A stretch of 64,000 bases of DNA, from NCBI RefSeq assembly GCF_026210795.1, contig NC_089439.1, positions 3,162,001 through 3,226,000 of the forward strand. The letters are read 5' to 3'. Each line of letters starts with the position of its first letter. Position 1 is the first letter of the stretch. The position numbers and the translations under genes were made by a program. The DNA is from Rhizophagus irregularis. Lineage: Eukaryota; Glomeromycota; Glomeromycetes; Glomerales; Glomeraceae. The notes beneath the pieces are model-generated. The model did not search any database. It was not told where the DNA came from and was given only the letters and a program-made list of their open reading frames with translations. This document shows, one piece after another, positions 24,176-35,870 of this stretch.

Positions 24176-24326
24176 TCAAAGAGAGTTTTGAATGCCGTTT
24201 TTAACTTATATATTAAAAACTGTCTTTGCTGATTATTTTCCAAATTTTTTTAAGAGTGATTGGCAAAATCAATTATTCATAGGTAAAATCAAAACTGACA
24301 TTCAAAAGCACTTTTAATACCTTAGG
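24176..24326. repeat. Foldback (inverted-repeat) element
   Basis: CTTAAGATATCAAAGAGAG followed by TTTTGAATG on the left is mirrored by CATTCAAAAGCACTTTTAAT followed by ACCTTAGG on the right, giving ~150 bp with imperfect arms of about 45 bp. Non-coding. A further shorter inverted pair (AGTTTTAGAATA / TATTCTAAAACT) lies at about 24766-24895. Confidence 0.55.
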
Positions 24327-25120
24327 TAAACTTGTAGAGTAGGAAAAAATCCATTTATCTATTAATTTTGAAGTTTATACTATTACTCTATTAGTCAAAA
24401 TGGCAATAATCATATGACCTGGGTTCAAACACCTTGTGTTCAAATAGAAATTGCCTTTTTTTTATTATAAATTTCTGAATATTAAATATTTTTTAACTAT
24501 ATATGAAAATAACAAAATTAATAGTAATAGTAATTTTAATATAAAGATTATTTTATATTCACTATTGATTAATTTAAAATTAATTTACCAATAGTAAATT
24601 TTACTTTAATTTATAAAAATTTTTATTAAAATACCAAATTTCAGTAATTTAATAGTAAATTTCATCTTAATTTACATGTGTTATATTAATTTTTTAAAAT
24701 TTTATGGTGAAATTTTTCTTTAGTAAATTATACTTTAATTTATATAATATATAAACAAACTTTTAGTTTTAGAATACTATTTTTCTTTTTTGTTTTTATA
24801 ATTTTCTTTAAATATATAAATAATATAAAGAATTCTAATAATTATAATAAAGATATATATAAAATAAATGCACTTTTTTTTTTGCTATATTCTAAAACTT
24901 TAAACTTTTTATTATTACTATTTAATGATAGTTTACTATAAATTTTTTGCCAATTGTTAAATCAGATTTTAATTATAATTTTACAAATATAGATAGTTTT
25001 TTTCTTGAAATATCTTTTGCCATATTGTGAAATTTTCTATAATTATCTTTTATTATAAATACATTTAAGTACATATTATATTTGTTAGTTTTACAAATAT
25101 TATTATTTAATACTATATCA

Positions 25121-25950
25121 CCCTATAAAAAGTATTATACTTAAAATATACTTAAAATATATTTAAAATATACTTAATTTAAAAATTGCAAAATACTTAT
25201 AATATATTTTTAATATATCTAAAATATACTTAAAATTATCTTAAAATATATGTCTAATATATTTAATTTTTGCCCATATACTTAAAATATATTTAAATTA
25301 TATTTAAATTAAAATTTAAGTATATTATAAGATTATTATAAGTATATTTTTACATACTTAAAATATACTTAAAATATATTATGAAATATATTATAAGAAT
25401 ATTTTAAGTATGTAAAAAATATATCTATAATATACTTAAATTTTAATTTAAATATAATTTAAGTATATTTTAAGTATTTGGGCAAAAATTAAATATATTA
25501 GAAATATATTTTAAGATAATTTTAAATACATTTTAAGTATATTATAAGCAGGGTTGTGGTAGTACACCTGTACTAGCAAAATTCTAGTACGTACTGTACT
25601 AGCAAAAATTTCGTACAAGTACTAAGTATACTGTACTAATACAATTATTACTTTTTAGGATATAATTTAACCATTTTAGGTAGATATCATATGATCAATA
25701 TTGTTTATATTTATAAAATTAACCAATAAAATTTATTAATAGTATGTACTAAAATTATATTTGTACTAAATTTTCAAGTACAAGTACAGTACTTAGTACT
25801 GTACTATACTGTACTAGTACTGTACTAGTACAATTAAGCTAACGATTATAAGTATTTTGCAATTTTTAAATTAAATATATTTTAAGTATATTTTAAATAT
25901 ATTTTAAAAAGTTTTTAATTATATTTTAAATATAAATACTTTTTATAGGG
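25121..25950. mobile_element. Long palindromic TIR element split by a nested insertion
   Basis: The left end CCCTATAAAAAGTATT (25121) and right end AATACTTTTTATAGGG (ending 25950) start two arms that match as inverted repeats nearly to a centre around 25370. TCA flanks both ends (25118-25120 and 25951-25953), a possible 3-bp target duplication. The right arm is interrupted by the insertion at 25549-25844; removing it plus one copy of ATTATAAG restores continuity with the left arm. Without the insert the element is about 526 bp. No coding capacity. Confidence 0.8.
25549..25844. mobile_element. hAT-like non-autonomous insertion with 8-bp target duplication
   Basis: A 296 bp segment flanked by the direct 8-mer ATTATAAG (25541-25548 and 25845-25852). 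It starts CAGGGTTGTGG, as hAT elements often start with CAGGG, and the interior is dense in GTACTAGTAC / CTGTACTA palindromes at both sides. The right end (TTAAGCTAACG) is only weakly inverted to the left end. The 8-bp duplication plus the CAGGG start support hAT; the poor right TIR leaves doubt. Confidence 0.65.
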
Positions 25951-26324
25951 TCAGAAAATCACCTATACAATTATTGTTGACTGAAAAACATTCAAAATAT
26001 ACCTGATAGATAATTTTATTACTAGTATGATGAACAACAACTTTTCAATATGAATCTTGAATCATTTTTTCAAATAAGATATTAAGAAATAATATAATAG
26101 AGTCAGATTTTTCATATTTATTAATTTGACATAAATTATAAATAGCATTAAAACATCTTGTTTATGAAATACATATTCTAGATATTTTTTTTAAGAATCT
26201 CTAATTGTATAATAGATATAACTTTACAATTCAAAAAATTTCAAGTCTTGTATTATTTCATTATTATAATATTTATATCTAGCAATAATATAACAGATAA
26301 GATAATTAAGTAAAATTTATTTTT

Positions 26325-26580
26325 TATTTTTTTTTTTTTAAATCGCAGCACATTTATAAATTTATTAAAATAATTAAAGTAATATATAATAAAATTACTA
26401 AACTACCTAATTAAATTAATATTATTAATTTATAAACCGCTCGTTATATTATTAAAATACCTCACGCGTAAACTGTCGAATGATCTATTATGCTATATAG
26501 GTAAACATATGTGGAATATGTTTTCTTAGCCCAGGGCCCTGTAGTCAATGCAAGGGTGATCATGGGACCTACTAAGTAAA
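26325..26580. repeat. Dispersed ~240 bp repeat, CpG-retaining copy
   Basis: Colinear with 23552-23790. This copy keeps CpG sites in TCGCAG, ACCGCTCG, CACGCG and TGTCGAAT, all of which are TG/CA/TA in the other copy. Ends near CAGGGCCCTGTAGTC and GGGTGATCATGGGACC. Family not identified. Confidence 0.7.
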
Positions 26581-27571
26581 ATTTATTTCATAATTATGTA
26601 TATCTTTTAATGATGTATATTTTACTTGATTTGTCATTTTTAAAAATGAAAAATTGCAGTGCCACTCACAATTAAAGTTTCTTGCAAGCTGGCTTGTGAG
26701 AAGCCTTATTCACAATTTGTTTTTATAATACTATATAAACAATGCAATTTCTGATTTCAGTTATTACTTTTTTAAATTTATATTTTCCATTTGAAAAATA
26801 ATAAAATAATTTATGTCAAATAATAGCAAAATCATTTAGATCTTTATTATTTCAATAAATTTGATATTTAAACCTTCTTTTTAAATAATATTGATGCATA
26901 AATATATCAACTGATTACCAATCATCAAAATAATTTCCTACAGTAAGATTATATTAATAAACCTGTTTAGATGATAATTCAAAATATTCTTTAAAAGGTA
27001 GTTTAAAAGGAATTTCATAAAAAAATTCAAAAGAAGATTTAAAAGAAAATTCAGGAGATAGTTAAAGTGTAATATATAATAATTGAACTTTTACATCTTT
27101 TTTTCAATTTTTTTTAGATGTTGATACAATTATTGTTGAATTTTTAACTCCTTTTATATTATTTTTACAATAATTTCAAATTTTACAATCATTTACTTAT
27201 AAAAAGCAGCTAATATTTTGTTTATTTGATATATATATTATTTTTTTAAAAAATAAAACTATTGGTATTGATTAACATTTATAAATAAAAAATATTATTT
27301 TTTATTATAAAACTCATCTTTTGATACTTTAGATGATAATTTATAGAAAATATAGTAAATGAACTACAAGTAATATTAAAGTTATATTAAATGATATGAA
27401 TACATTAAATATTGTTAAAACTTGAAAAAATTTGTCAAGTAGAAGGTATTTTTTAAAAAGAAAATTTAGGAATTTTTTTTAATGATAAATCACATATTTG
27501 TACTTGTTTGAAAATAATTACAAAAGAAATAATTTGCCATCATTTTTGAAGAATTATGCTTTATTTTAATA
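26581..27571. other. Gene-free AT-rich stretch
   Basis: No coding frame or structured repeat is supported here. Confidence 0.5.
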
Positions 27572-28503
27572 CATATGGGCTGATTTGTTTACCTTTAATT
27601 AAAATATTGATTTTATTACATTTTTATTATACAAAATACTATATAATATACAGTAAATTGGGGATGAGTATTAAAAAATTTTCATTTAATTTTATTATAC
27701 TATAATTTGGTAAATATTTCTTTTAAATTAATATAATTCTTAGCACTTACTATATATGTTAAAAATTTGTATCTTAACTTTAAACGTAAATATCTCCAGA
27801 TCCAATGATCCAATCGGCAAGCTCTTTTTTCGCTCATATAGACCAGATCAAGGGCTTTCCAAAGAGCCTAAATTTATAAAAAATGAATTGGTGGATCCCA
27901 AGATATTTGCATTTAAGCATGTTAAAAAGTTCGTACCTCAACTTTAAACGTAAATATCTCCGAATCTAATGATTCAATCGGCGAGCTCTTTTTTCGCCTA
28001 TAAAGTCCAGAACAAGAGCTTTCCAACGAGCCTAAAATTATAAAAAACGGATCAGTGGATCTTGATATATTTGTGTTTAAACATGGTAATACAAATTCCG
28101 ATATAAAATAATTATTTTTATTGTTTGAAAATATCTATTATAATACCATCTTTTATATGATATTTTTATTATATTTTTATAAACATTTATAGCTACTAAG
28201 ACTATATAAATTTTATTTTACTTTATATTTTATTAAAATATACTTACTTTTTAATAATATATGTTAAAAATTCCATATATATGAGAAATGGGTTTTTTAT
28301 TAGTGAAATGGGTTTTTTCACAGCTTTTTTACATTTAATAATTTAAGTTTCGCAAATGTAAATTTTTGTTCAACTTATTATTTAATCAAGTGATCATCAA
28401 TCAGATGATTTTTTGGTATTACAAAATAATTTTGAGTAACAAAAATTGTGAAGATCAATTTAATAACTCTTTTTAATGCAGAGTAAACAAATCAGCCCAT
28501 ATG
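27572..28503. mobile_element. ~930 bp TIR element, family seen again at 643-974
   Basis: The ends are a perfect inverted pair of about 20 bp: CATATGGGCTGATTTGTTTA at 27572 and its complement ending at 28503. The right 328 bp (28176-28503) is repeated in inverted orientation at 643-974. The interior holds a two-copy 164 bp tandem repeat (27762-28090). No transposase frame. Because the terminal CATATG is itself palindromic, the exact end and any ATAT target duplication are ambiguous. Confidence 0.75.
27762..28090. repeat. Two-copy 164 bp tandem repeat
   Basis: The block TAAACGTAAATATCTCC occurs at 27781 and again at 27945, a 164-base period; downstream AGCTCTTTTTTCGC and GAGCCTAAA blocks repeat at the same spacing. 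Copies differ mostly by transitions. The first copy creates a 63-codon frame (27756-27947) with no family resemblance. Confidence 0.85.
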
Positions 28504-29548
28504 ATAATAAGATTTCATATTAGTATTATTTCTATTAGATGGTACAAAAATAATATTTTAACAAAATTAAATAGTAATATACTTGAAAATTTACCTGTTC
28601 TTATAGCAGTAAAACCATTTGATATAGCAATATTATATATAGTTGATTTAAAAAATAATATGAAAGTAGAAAATATTAAATATAATGAAAATTATAATAA
28701 TATACTTTTTTTACAATAACAACTAATTGATGTAATAGCAGATCCTTATATTACTAAAATTCAGAAAGTTTCTTATAAAAAAAAATAAAAAGTAGTATTA
28801 AAATAGTAAGAAAAAAAAGGTAATGCATGAAACTTTAAATTATGTTAATATACAAGAAACTAATGATAGTGGAATAATATTAAGGTCACAATAAAGATAT
28901 TTGATATGCAAAAAACCAGGATATTATCAAAAGAAATGTTCAAGTATAAGAGAGTAAAACAGAATGATGTGATAATAAAATATGATGCAATATATATATA
29001 AATTTGTTAAATTATTTGATTATTTAATAGTTGATATAATTAAAATAATAAACGTAAAATCATATAATAATGTTGAATACATTCTATAAAAAGGAGTGAA
29101 AAAACTATAACTTATAAATTAATATTTCAGATTGTGAGAGTTTTTCTTTCTTTTACCAATAAATATTAATTATTAAATGCTTTTCAATATGAAATTATAT
29201 TGATAATTCTTTATTAACAACTAATATTTCTTTTAATTTCCATTTTTATTTTCTAAATTACTATTAAAATTTTTCAATTTCAGACTAAAGTGAAATCTTA
29301 TTCTTTTTATTAAACAATTTTCTACCCCAAAATTAAAAGTATCCCAAAATTTAATTGGTTAATTTTTTTTTGCTATTTTATTCCTTTACTATAACATCTA
29401 AGATTTAACTAATTGCTATGACATTTAAAATATAGTAGCTTGCTGTATAATTTTATAATATTACAATAAACTATTTATAACTAATCTAATAATAACTAAT
29501 CTAAATATAAATAAACTATAAATAAATGTTATTATAAATAACTATTGT
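28504..29548. other. Gene-free AT-rich stretch
   Basis: A 72-codon frame at 28501-28719 (Ile/Asn/Lys-rich) starts at the end of the neighbouring element and may be a remnant of coding sequence, but I recognise no family. Confidence 0.4.
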
Positions 29549-29557
29549 GTTACTATA

Positions 29558-30090
29558 GGACCCTGCTTACTTATAATAAAGGTCACTGTAGAAAATTAGC
29601 CCTTTACTAATAGTTTTTACCTTACTTTTTTCTTAAATTCTATTGGTTAATTAGCTAAAAAGGAAAAAAATCATAATAATATAACATAAAATTTCCTTTT
29701 ATAGTAGGATTTGCAAAGAATTTTATATATGATTTTTACCTTAGGCTTAGTGAGGATCCCAGACATTACATATACAACTCAGTGGCAAATGGCAACTTTT
29801 TTGCAGATTGACCTAAATTTCACAAAAAAAAATCAGTTTTTTGCGATTATCTCGGCATCCAGTGGTCCAATTTGTACAAACTTTTTTTTGTTTTGTAGCT
29901 CTCATCAAGCTCTACAAATAAAAAAAAATTCGCATAAATCGGATCACTGGATACCAAGATAATCGCAAAAAACGGAAAATAAAAAAAAAGTAAATTAGGT
30001 TTTTTTTGGCAAAAAGTCAGTTGTGAGTTCTATAAGAGATGTCTAGGGTCCTGCTTGGGGGTGACTTATCTTATAAGTAAGCGAGGTTCT
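29558..30090. mobile_element. 533 bp MULE-like MITE with 9-bp target duplication
   Basis: The left end GGACCCTGCTTACTTATAAT is an imperfect inverted repeat of the right end (TTATAAGTAAGCGAGGTTCT), with matching extending inward to GTCAC. GTTACTATA directly flanks both sides (29549-29557 and 30091-30099); a 9-bp duplication is typical of Mutator-like elements. An internal inverted pair around TTTTTTGCGATTATCTCGG and AGATAATCGCAAAAAAC gives further foldback structure. An 83-codon frame inside (29711-29962) is a by-product of these repeats. Confidence 0.75.
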
Positions 30091-30099
30091 GTTACTATA

Positions 30100-31004
30100 A
30101 ACTATTATATTCTTTAATTATTTCAGTTAAATATTTTTTCTTCAGTTAATTATTTATTCATCAGCTAAATGTTATTCTTATTCTATTCAGTACATTATTT
30201 ATTTTTTAGTTAATTATTCTTCTAATCATATGATTTTTGATCTCTTAGTGATACTAGCTTTTTTTTTAACTTAAATCATTTTATTATAACATATTTTTTA
30301 AATGTATTTGTAAAATGCATTGTGAAAGTGAAATGAACTAATAATCTTTTTTATTATCACCTTGATAGGTTTTTTTTAAGGTAAATCTTTGTATATAAGA
30401 TATTATTGTATTTGAAATAAGGCCTCTTGTAAGTTTGATATGATTATGTGTTTTCAGAATAAAAGAATATTATTTTTATATTTAAATATAGTTTTTTTTA
30501 AGTTACAAAGAAAATATTAGAATTCTTTAAGTATTTTTTAATATGTTTGACAATTTTTTCTGTAATTTCTTATTTAATCAGATTGAATTTACATTTAGTC
30601 CTTTTATATATAACCAAATGTAATAAGAATTTATTCGTTTTATTATAGTATGGGTAAAGGATTAGATTGTAAGTATTATTTCTTATGCATAAATTGTCTA
30701 TTGCAAAGAGAAAGTTATTCAAGTATTTAATAAAATGAATAAATTGATCATTAGTATTAAAGGTTGTACAGTTTCTTTTACCATATTTTTTAGATAAAAC
30801 CAATATGTATTCCAGTATATATATATAGATTTGTGATTGCTTATCGTTAAAATAATCTGCCCAGTATTTGTTATATAACTATTTAACTTCTTTTAACGAA
30901 TTAATAACTTCCTTTGTAAAATCTGTATGTTTCTGTTTATTGCAATATATATAAAATTTAATATGTAAATAGATTAAGAATACTAAAAAGAAAATGCTGA
31001 TATT
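30100..31004. other. Gene-free AT-rich stretch
   Basis: Nothing beyond low-complexity AT-rich sequence; a minus-strand 77-codon frame at 30570-30803 has no recognisable content. Confidence 0.45.
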
Positions 31005-31300
31005 TAAATCATATAGTAGTAGTTAGATTAAATGTTAAGTGGTAATTAGATTATAATTATGGTAGTAAAAAATATGAATAGCAAAAAAAATTTAAAAGGA
31101 TATCTAGAATATAAATTAAATTATATAGTGATAATTAAATTATATTATTTAAATTATATTTAGATTATATAGTAATATTCAAATTATATAGTAGCAATTA
31201 AATTATATGATGGCATTTAAATTATATATGATGTTATTTAGATTATAAAATAGTATAAATTATAGAGTGGTATTATTTATATATAGTAGTATTGTACTAC
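31005..31300. repeat. Degenerate ~20-25 bp tandem repeat
   Basis: Repeated variants of TTAAATTATATAGTAGTAA recur every 20-25 bases with drift in length and sequence. Minisatellite-like, non-coding. Confidence 0.6.
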
Positions 31301-31784
31301 TTATATAACTATTGGATATTAAAGATATTATAAATAAAATATATTATAATTTTAATTGCCTTAGAATTTATAATCAAATAAATTTATTTTTTCAAATTCT
31401 TTTAAAATTATAAACAATTTATTAATAATTTTCTTTTTTTTATTATAATACATTTATAGATTTATTAAAATTAAATGAACTGCAAAAAAATATATGAAAA
31501 TATATAATTATAAAACTATTTTAATATTAAATTTATTGATAATATTAATAAAAATTTTTTTCTGGCTTTATTAATTTTTAAAATTAACAAATAATATTTA
31601 TTAAAAAAATAGAAAAAATATAATATAAAGTACAAATACTTCTTAATAATATTAATACAAAAAAAAAAGATAGTAATATTTTTGTAAAATCATTAATTAG
31701 TATTAAATTATACTGAAAATACCACAGTTTAAATAATAATAATGGCTAAAAATTAAGTGTATCAGTAATGTTTTAGAAAATCAG

Positions 31785-31925
31785 AATCCTTAAAGATTCT
31801 TTATAAATAAAAAAATTCTTAAGAATTTTTAAATTGATTATAAAATCCTTAAAGATCTTTAAGGATAAATTTTTATCAAGAATTCTTAAAAGTAAAGATA
31901 AATTCTTTGAAGATCCTTATAAATT
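31785..31925. repeat. Cluster of nested short palindromes
   Basis: Contains a perfect 22-base palindrome at 31845-31866 (half-site ATCCTTAAAGA), a smaller one around AATTCTTAAGAATT near 31815, and related AGAATCCTTAAAGA and GAAGATCCTT motifs at the two margins. Probably a decayed foldback element. Confidence 0.55.
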
Positions 31926-34900
31926 TAATTAAGAAAAATCTAATTTCCAAAATATTACTGATGTGTTGAAATCAATAAGGACCAGAAATTATAAAATTTG
32001 CATTAATTGGTTAAACATTATTATTGATGGAAGAATATAAAAATGATCATTCAAATATATTGGATTATATATAATAAAATAAAGCTTTTTTAATAAATAA
32101 AGAATTAGGACTAAAAGAATAACCATTATTTTAATACCACTTTTTAGTATCTTTTTAATAGTTCTTTCTAATATATAAATATAATATTAAAAATATTTTT
32201 TTTTTAGATAGAAAAGGTTATAATTTTATTTGGCAACATTTGAATGGTGGCTAGCAAATAGAACAGAAGTATAATATTAGAACAAATATTTGAAGTAAGT
32301 TGAATATCTGTAAACAATCAGTTTTTAAATATATTATTAGATTTAAAGCAAAAAGAATTATGTAGCAATATTAGAAATTATTTTATGATGTCACAATCCA
32401 TTAATGCAATGGATGGGTTATATACAAATACTTGTTTATAAAAATGGTGTACATTGCAAATTTTCAGGAAGTTTTACTTATGCAGTAAGTACTAGAGAAG
32501 CAGACTAATGATAATTTTATTTAAAATATTATGGAAAATGTATATGATTAATGTGTATTTTACTTTTCTTTATTTAGTCATGATTTAAAATATTTCTAAA
32601 TTATAAGCAATTAGTCCAGGATGTACTTACATGCAGGCATGCAGCAATTGCAACATTCCCTTTGAACTTTGATCATTTACTGACTATTATATTTTAAAAA
32701 AATACAATATGTATGAATGTAATTATATAATTAATTTAATTCTCCATCATTTCTTCAAATACCAATAACTTTTTGCATTGCTTTATTAAAGTGTTGTTAT
32801 GTATTGACATGTAAAAGACATTATTAAAGTAATGGAAAATATTAATTGCATGTGCTTTATTTTAGTAAATTCTGACTTTAACATTAATTATGTTATTCCA
32901 TAATATTGCCAACATTATGCACTAATTAAAATTTCATTATGACTTCCATTTATTTGAGCTAAGCTCCAGAATGAGTGAATTGATCATTTATGAAAGTTCC
33001 TTTAGTAGACCTAATATTTCTTCTATATTTTGTTTAATTTTGTGTTTTTTTAGCCATTGCGGTGCTGAGTTGGTTGGGAAGACCATTATCATTATATAAC
33101 TATAGTTAAAAGTATATAATAGATAAGTATCCCCTCAGTATTTTACGTCTGTATCTGCGTTTAATAACATTAATTGTAATAGGTGCAATAATGCTTGAGT
33201 TTTTCTCTTAATAATTATTCATATAATTAAATATTCCCAGTTATTTTAAACAGCTCACCAGTATCTTTTCTATTGCATTAGTATTTTACCGTATAATTTG
33301 TTATAACGTTCCTTAATTTTATCTGACTTCTTCCACTCTATTACATTATTTAAATTTCGTAATCTGAACTCTTTAAAAATTGCGGTTTGGACTTCTATCA
33401 AGAAATGCATCCAATTTGTTATGTTCCTTTAGAATACCAGATTTAGCTCTTTTTTCTTGAGTTTTTTGTTTGTACTTTGATACTGTATTCCTACTTCTTT
33501 AACATACATTCAAATTTCTGATGACTTAATAGGCGTACTATAATTGAATGATAGAAATAGAAATTTGGATAGAGGTTGCTTAATTAGAAAAAAAGGGAGT
33601 TACCAAAATTAGAAGTTGTAGCCTTTCGTTTAAATGGTTTTGAGTATCAGAACTGTTGCAATGGTAAAAAGAGATAAATGAGAAGCCGAGAAAAATTTAT
33701 GTTGGTCAGAGGTTGAATAAATGGGCTAACAATCATGCATCATATGAATTCGTTATTTCATGTTCATGATCAGCCTAACATGTTGTATCATGTTGAGGAA
33801 GGTGGCCTTCTATCAATTACATGACGTTATTCATTTTTTTTTATTAGTGAAACTATATATATTATATATTTAGTATATTAAATAATTAAACGTATCGTAC
33901 CTGTACCTTATGCTTTATTAGTCAAAAATGATAACATTTGATATTTATCAGATTAATGATTAATTCCGTTATTAGATAATATTGAACAAAACATGTTCGA
34001 ATACGTTTATAAATCCCTATAACAGATAATGCGTATCATCATGTGAATGTGATAATACAGGGCTTCACTACGGCTGCTTCAACTCTGTACAAAGATACAC
34101 TATGTTTGAATTAGTAGGCTCAACAGTTAGTGTTACCATTTGTGTTAGTTATTATAATCAATTCATACCTCATTGAGATGGAAATGATAATGATGGTTCA
34201 TTATCATACCTCACCACCATCTAATATCAAAGTACTTGGAGAAGTATGCGAAGGATGCGATATGTATATTAGTTTTTCACTTTTGAAGATTGGCCGTCTG
34301 AATAACCCTTTATATATTGATTCATATTCGCCTTACAGTTTAATCGCTGATCCATAATATAATTTCCTAAAAAAAACATCATATTCTAAAGACTTAAAAT
34401 ATTTTCATATATTAAATTCTTCTAGTACTGAGAGGAGGGAAAAGGTTATTTTAGTCAGTGCTACACGGTAATTGGTTTTTAGGATTGTTGAAACATATAT
34501 CTCAACATGCTTAGAAACAAAAATCCTATAAAAACCAGTCGCCAATTTTTATTGTTACCCTTTTTACAGCAGCAAATCAGCCAAATGAATCTTATATGAT
34601 ACCAAGAAAATAAATATTTTTTTTTTAGTTATATGAATAAAATTATTATAGCCCTTATATTAAAAATTTCTCGTATTATGTATAACAAAAAAAAATTTTT
34701 TGTATTGAAAAGAATTTTATTGTGATATATATATATATACAGTATATATGTCGTTATAGAATGAAAATACTAAAAAAAAAGGTGTGGAAGTGGAACCTAC
34801 CAAGATTTTTCGTCCAATCAGATCGAACATCCTTAAATTATTGATGTTCGGCTCATTAAACATATAAATTGGCATCTTTAAACTTTCTAAACTTTGTAAA

Positions 34901-35870
34901 CAATTTTTTATTAATCTTGGAGTAAATTTTTTTAAAAAATAGATAATTAATTATAATACTTTGAATGGTAAAGTAAGATTTAAAACCATTGTGTGTGGCG
35001 AAATTTGTGCAGATCAGTTGACCACTATACGCTACCTAGTAATAATAATAAATATTTTGGAAAAAAATTGTATTAATTATTATCATGGATATAAAATTCC
35101 CATGACTCACAAATCTTTCTATAAAAATTATAAAATTTGAATGGTCTTTGTATAAAAGGAAGATAATATGTATATATATATATATATTAAATTTGCGTGT
35201 ATTACTACTACTATTCCTACTATTCATTAGACATCTACTTTTACGCGTGTATTGTATTTCCTGACAAGTTATACATCAATCAGTTCTTCGAATGGCTTGG
35301 TTTCATTGTGTAACCACATGTTTCAATGGCTATTATTCTTTGGTTTTTAGAAAATAAAACCTTATGAATGAAATGTCTTAATAAGGAGGTCTATGATTAC
35401 CTCATGAGGAATTGAAGTCGAAAGCACTGCGCCACATGATTTCAGTTTATCATTATTGATTGTTATTTATTCTAAGAACGAGTTCCAAATATTCATTTTT
35501 TCCCATAAAAATAAATAAAATAAAATGATTGGTTTAAACCTTTTGAAAGTCAAAAAGAATTTCATTATTATTCTTTTTTTTTTTTATTTTTTTCGACAAA
35601 AAAGAATGCGTGATTTTGCTATCAATATTTTTATAGTAATTAGTGATACAATTGATATGATTATAGAAAAAACTCTGCAAACAAGCTTATCAGATCGCAT
35701 GCGGAAATTTGGAATCATTTACCTTTAACAGACATATAAAAAGTGATATGCAATTACGTAACGACAAAATAAATAAATAATAATGAATTTTTTTTTTGTT
35801 TCTTTTTTCTTTCTTTTTTTATCATTATATCATTTTTCCTTTTCCAATTTTTTTTTAAAAAAAAAAAAAA
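31926..35870. other. Gene-free stretch upstream of the BTB-TLDc cluster
   Basis: No supported gene. Short frames (34130-34357, 35036-35227, 35525-35728) lack family features. (TA)n tracts lie near 34725-34745 and 35168-35185. A weak inverted pair (GGTTTTTAGGATTG / AATCCTATAAAAACC) sits at about 34470-34545. The final ~100 bases are oligo-T then oligo-A just before the ATG at 35871, an arrangement repeated upstream of other genes in this cluster. Confidence 0.45.

Noticed and set aside
24385-24440. tRNA-like A box (TAGTCAAAATGG) and B box (GGTTCAAACACC), possible SINE
   Set aside because: Start-to-start spacing is about 30 bases, shorter than in a tRNA, the cloverleaf stems do not pair, and there is no second copy in the window.
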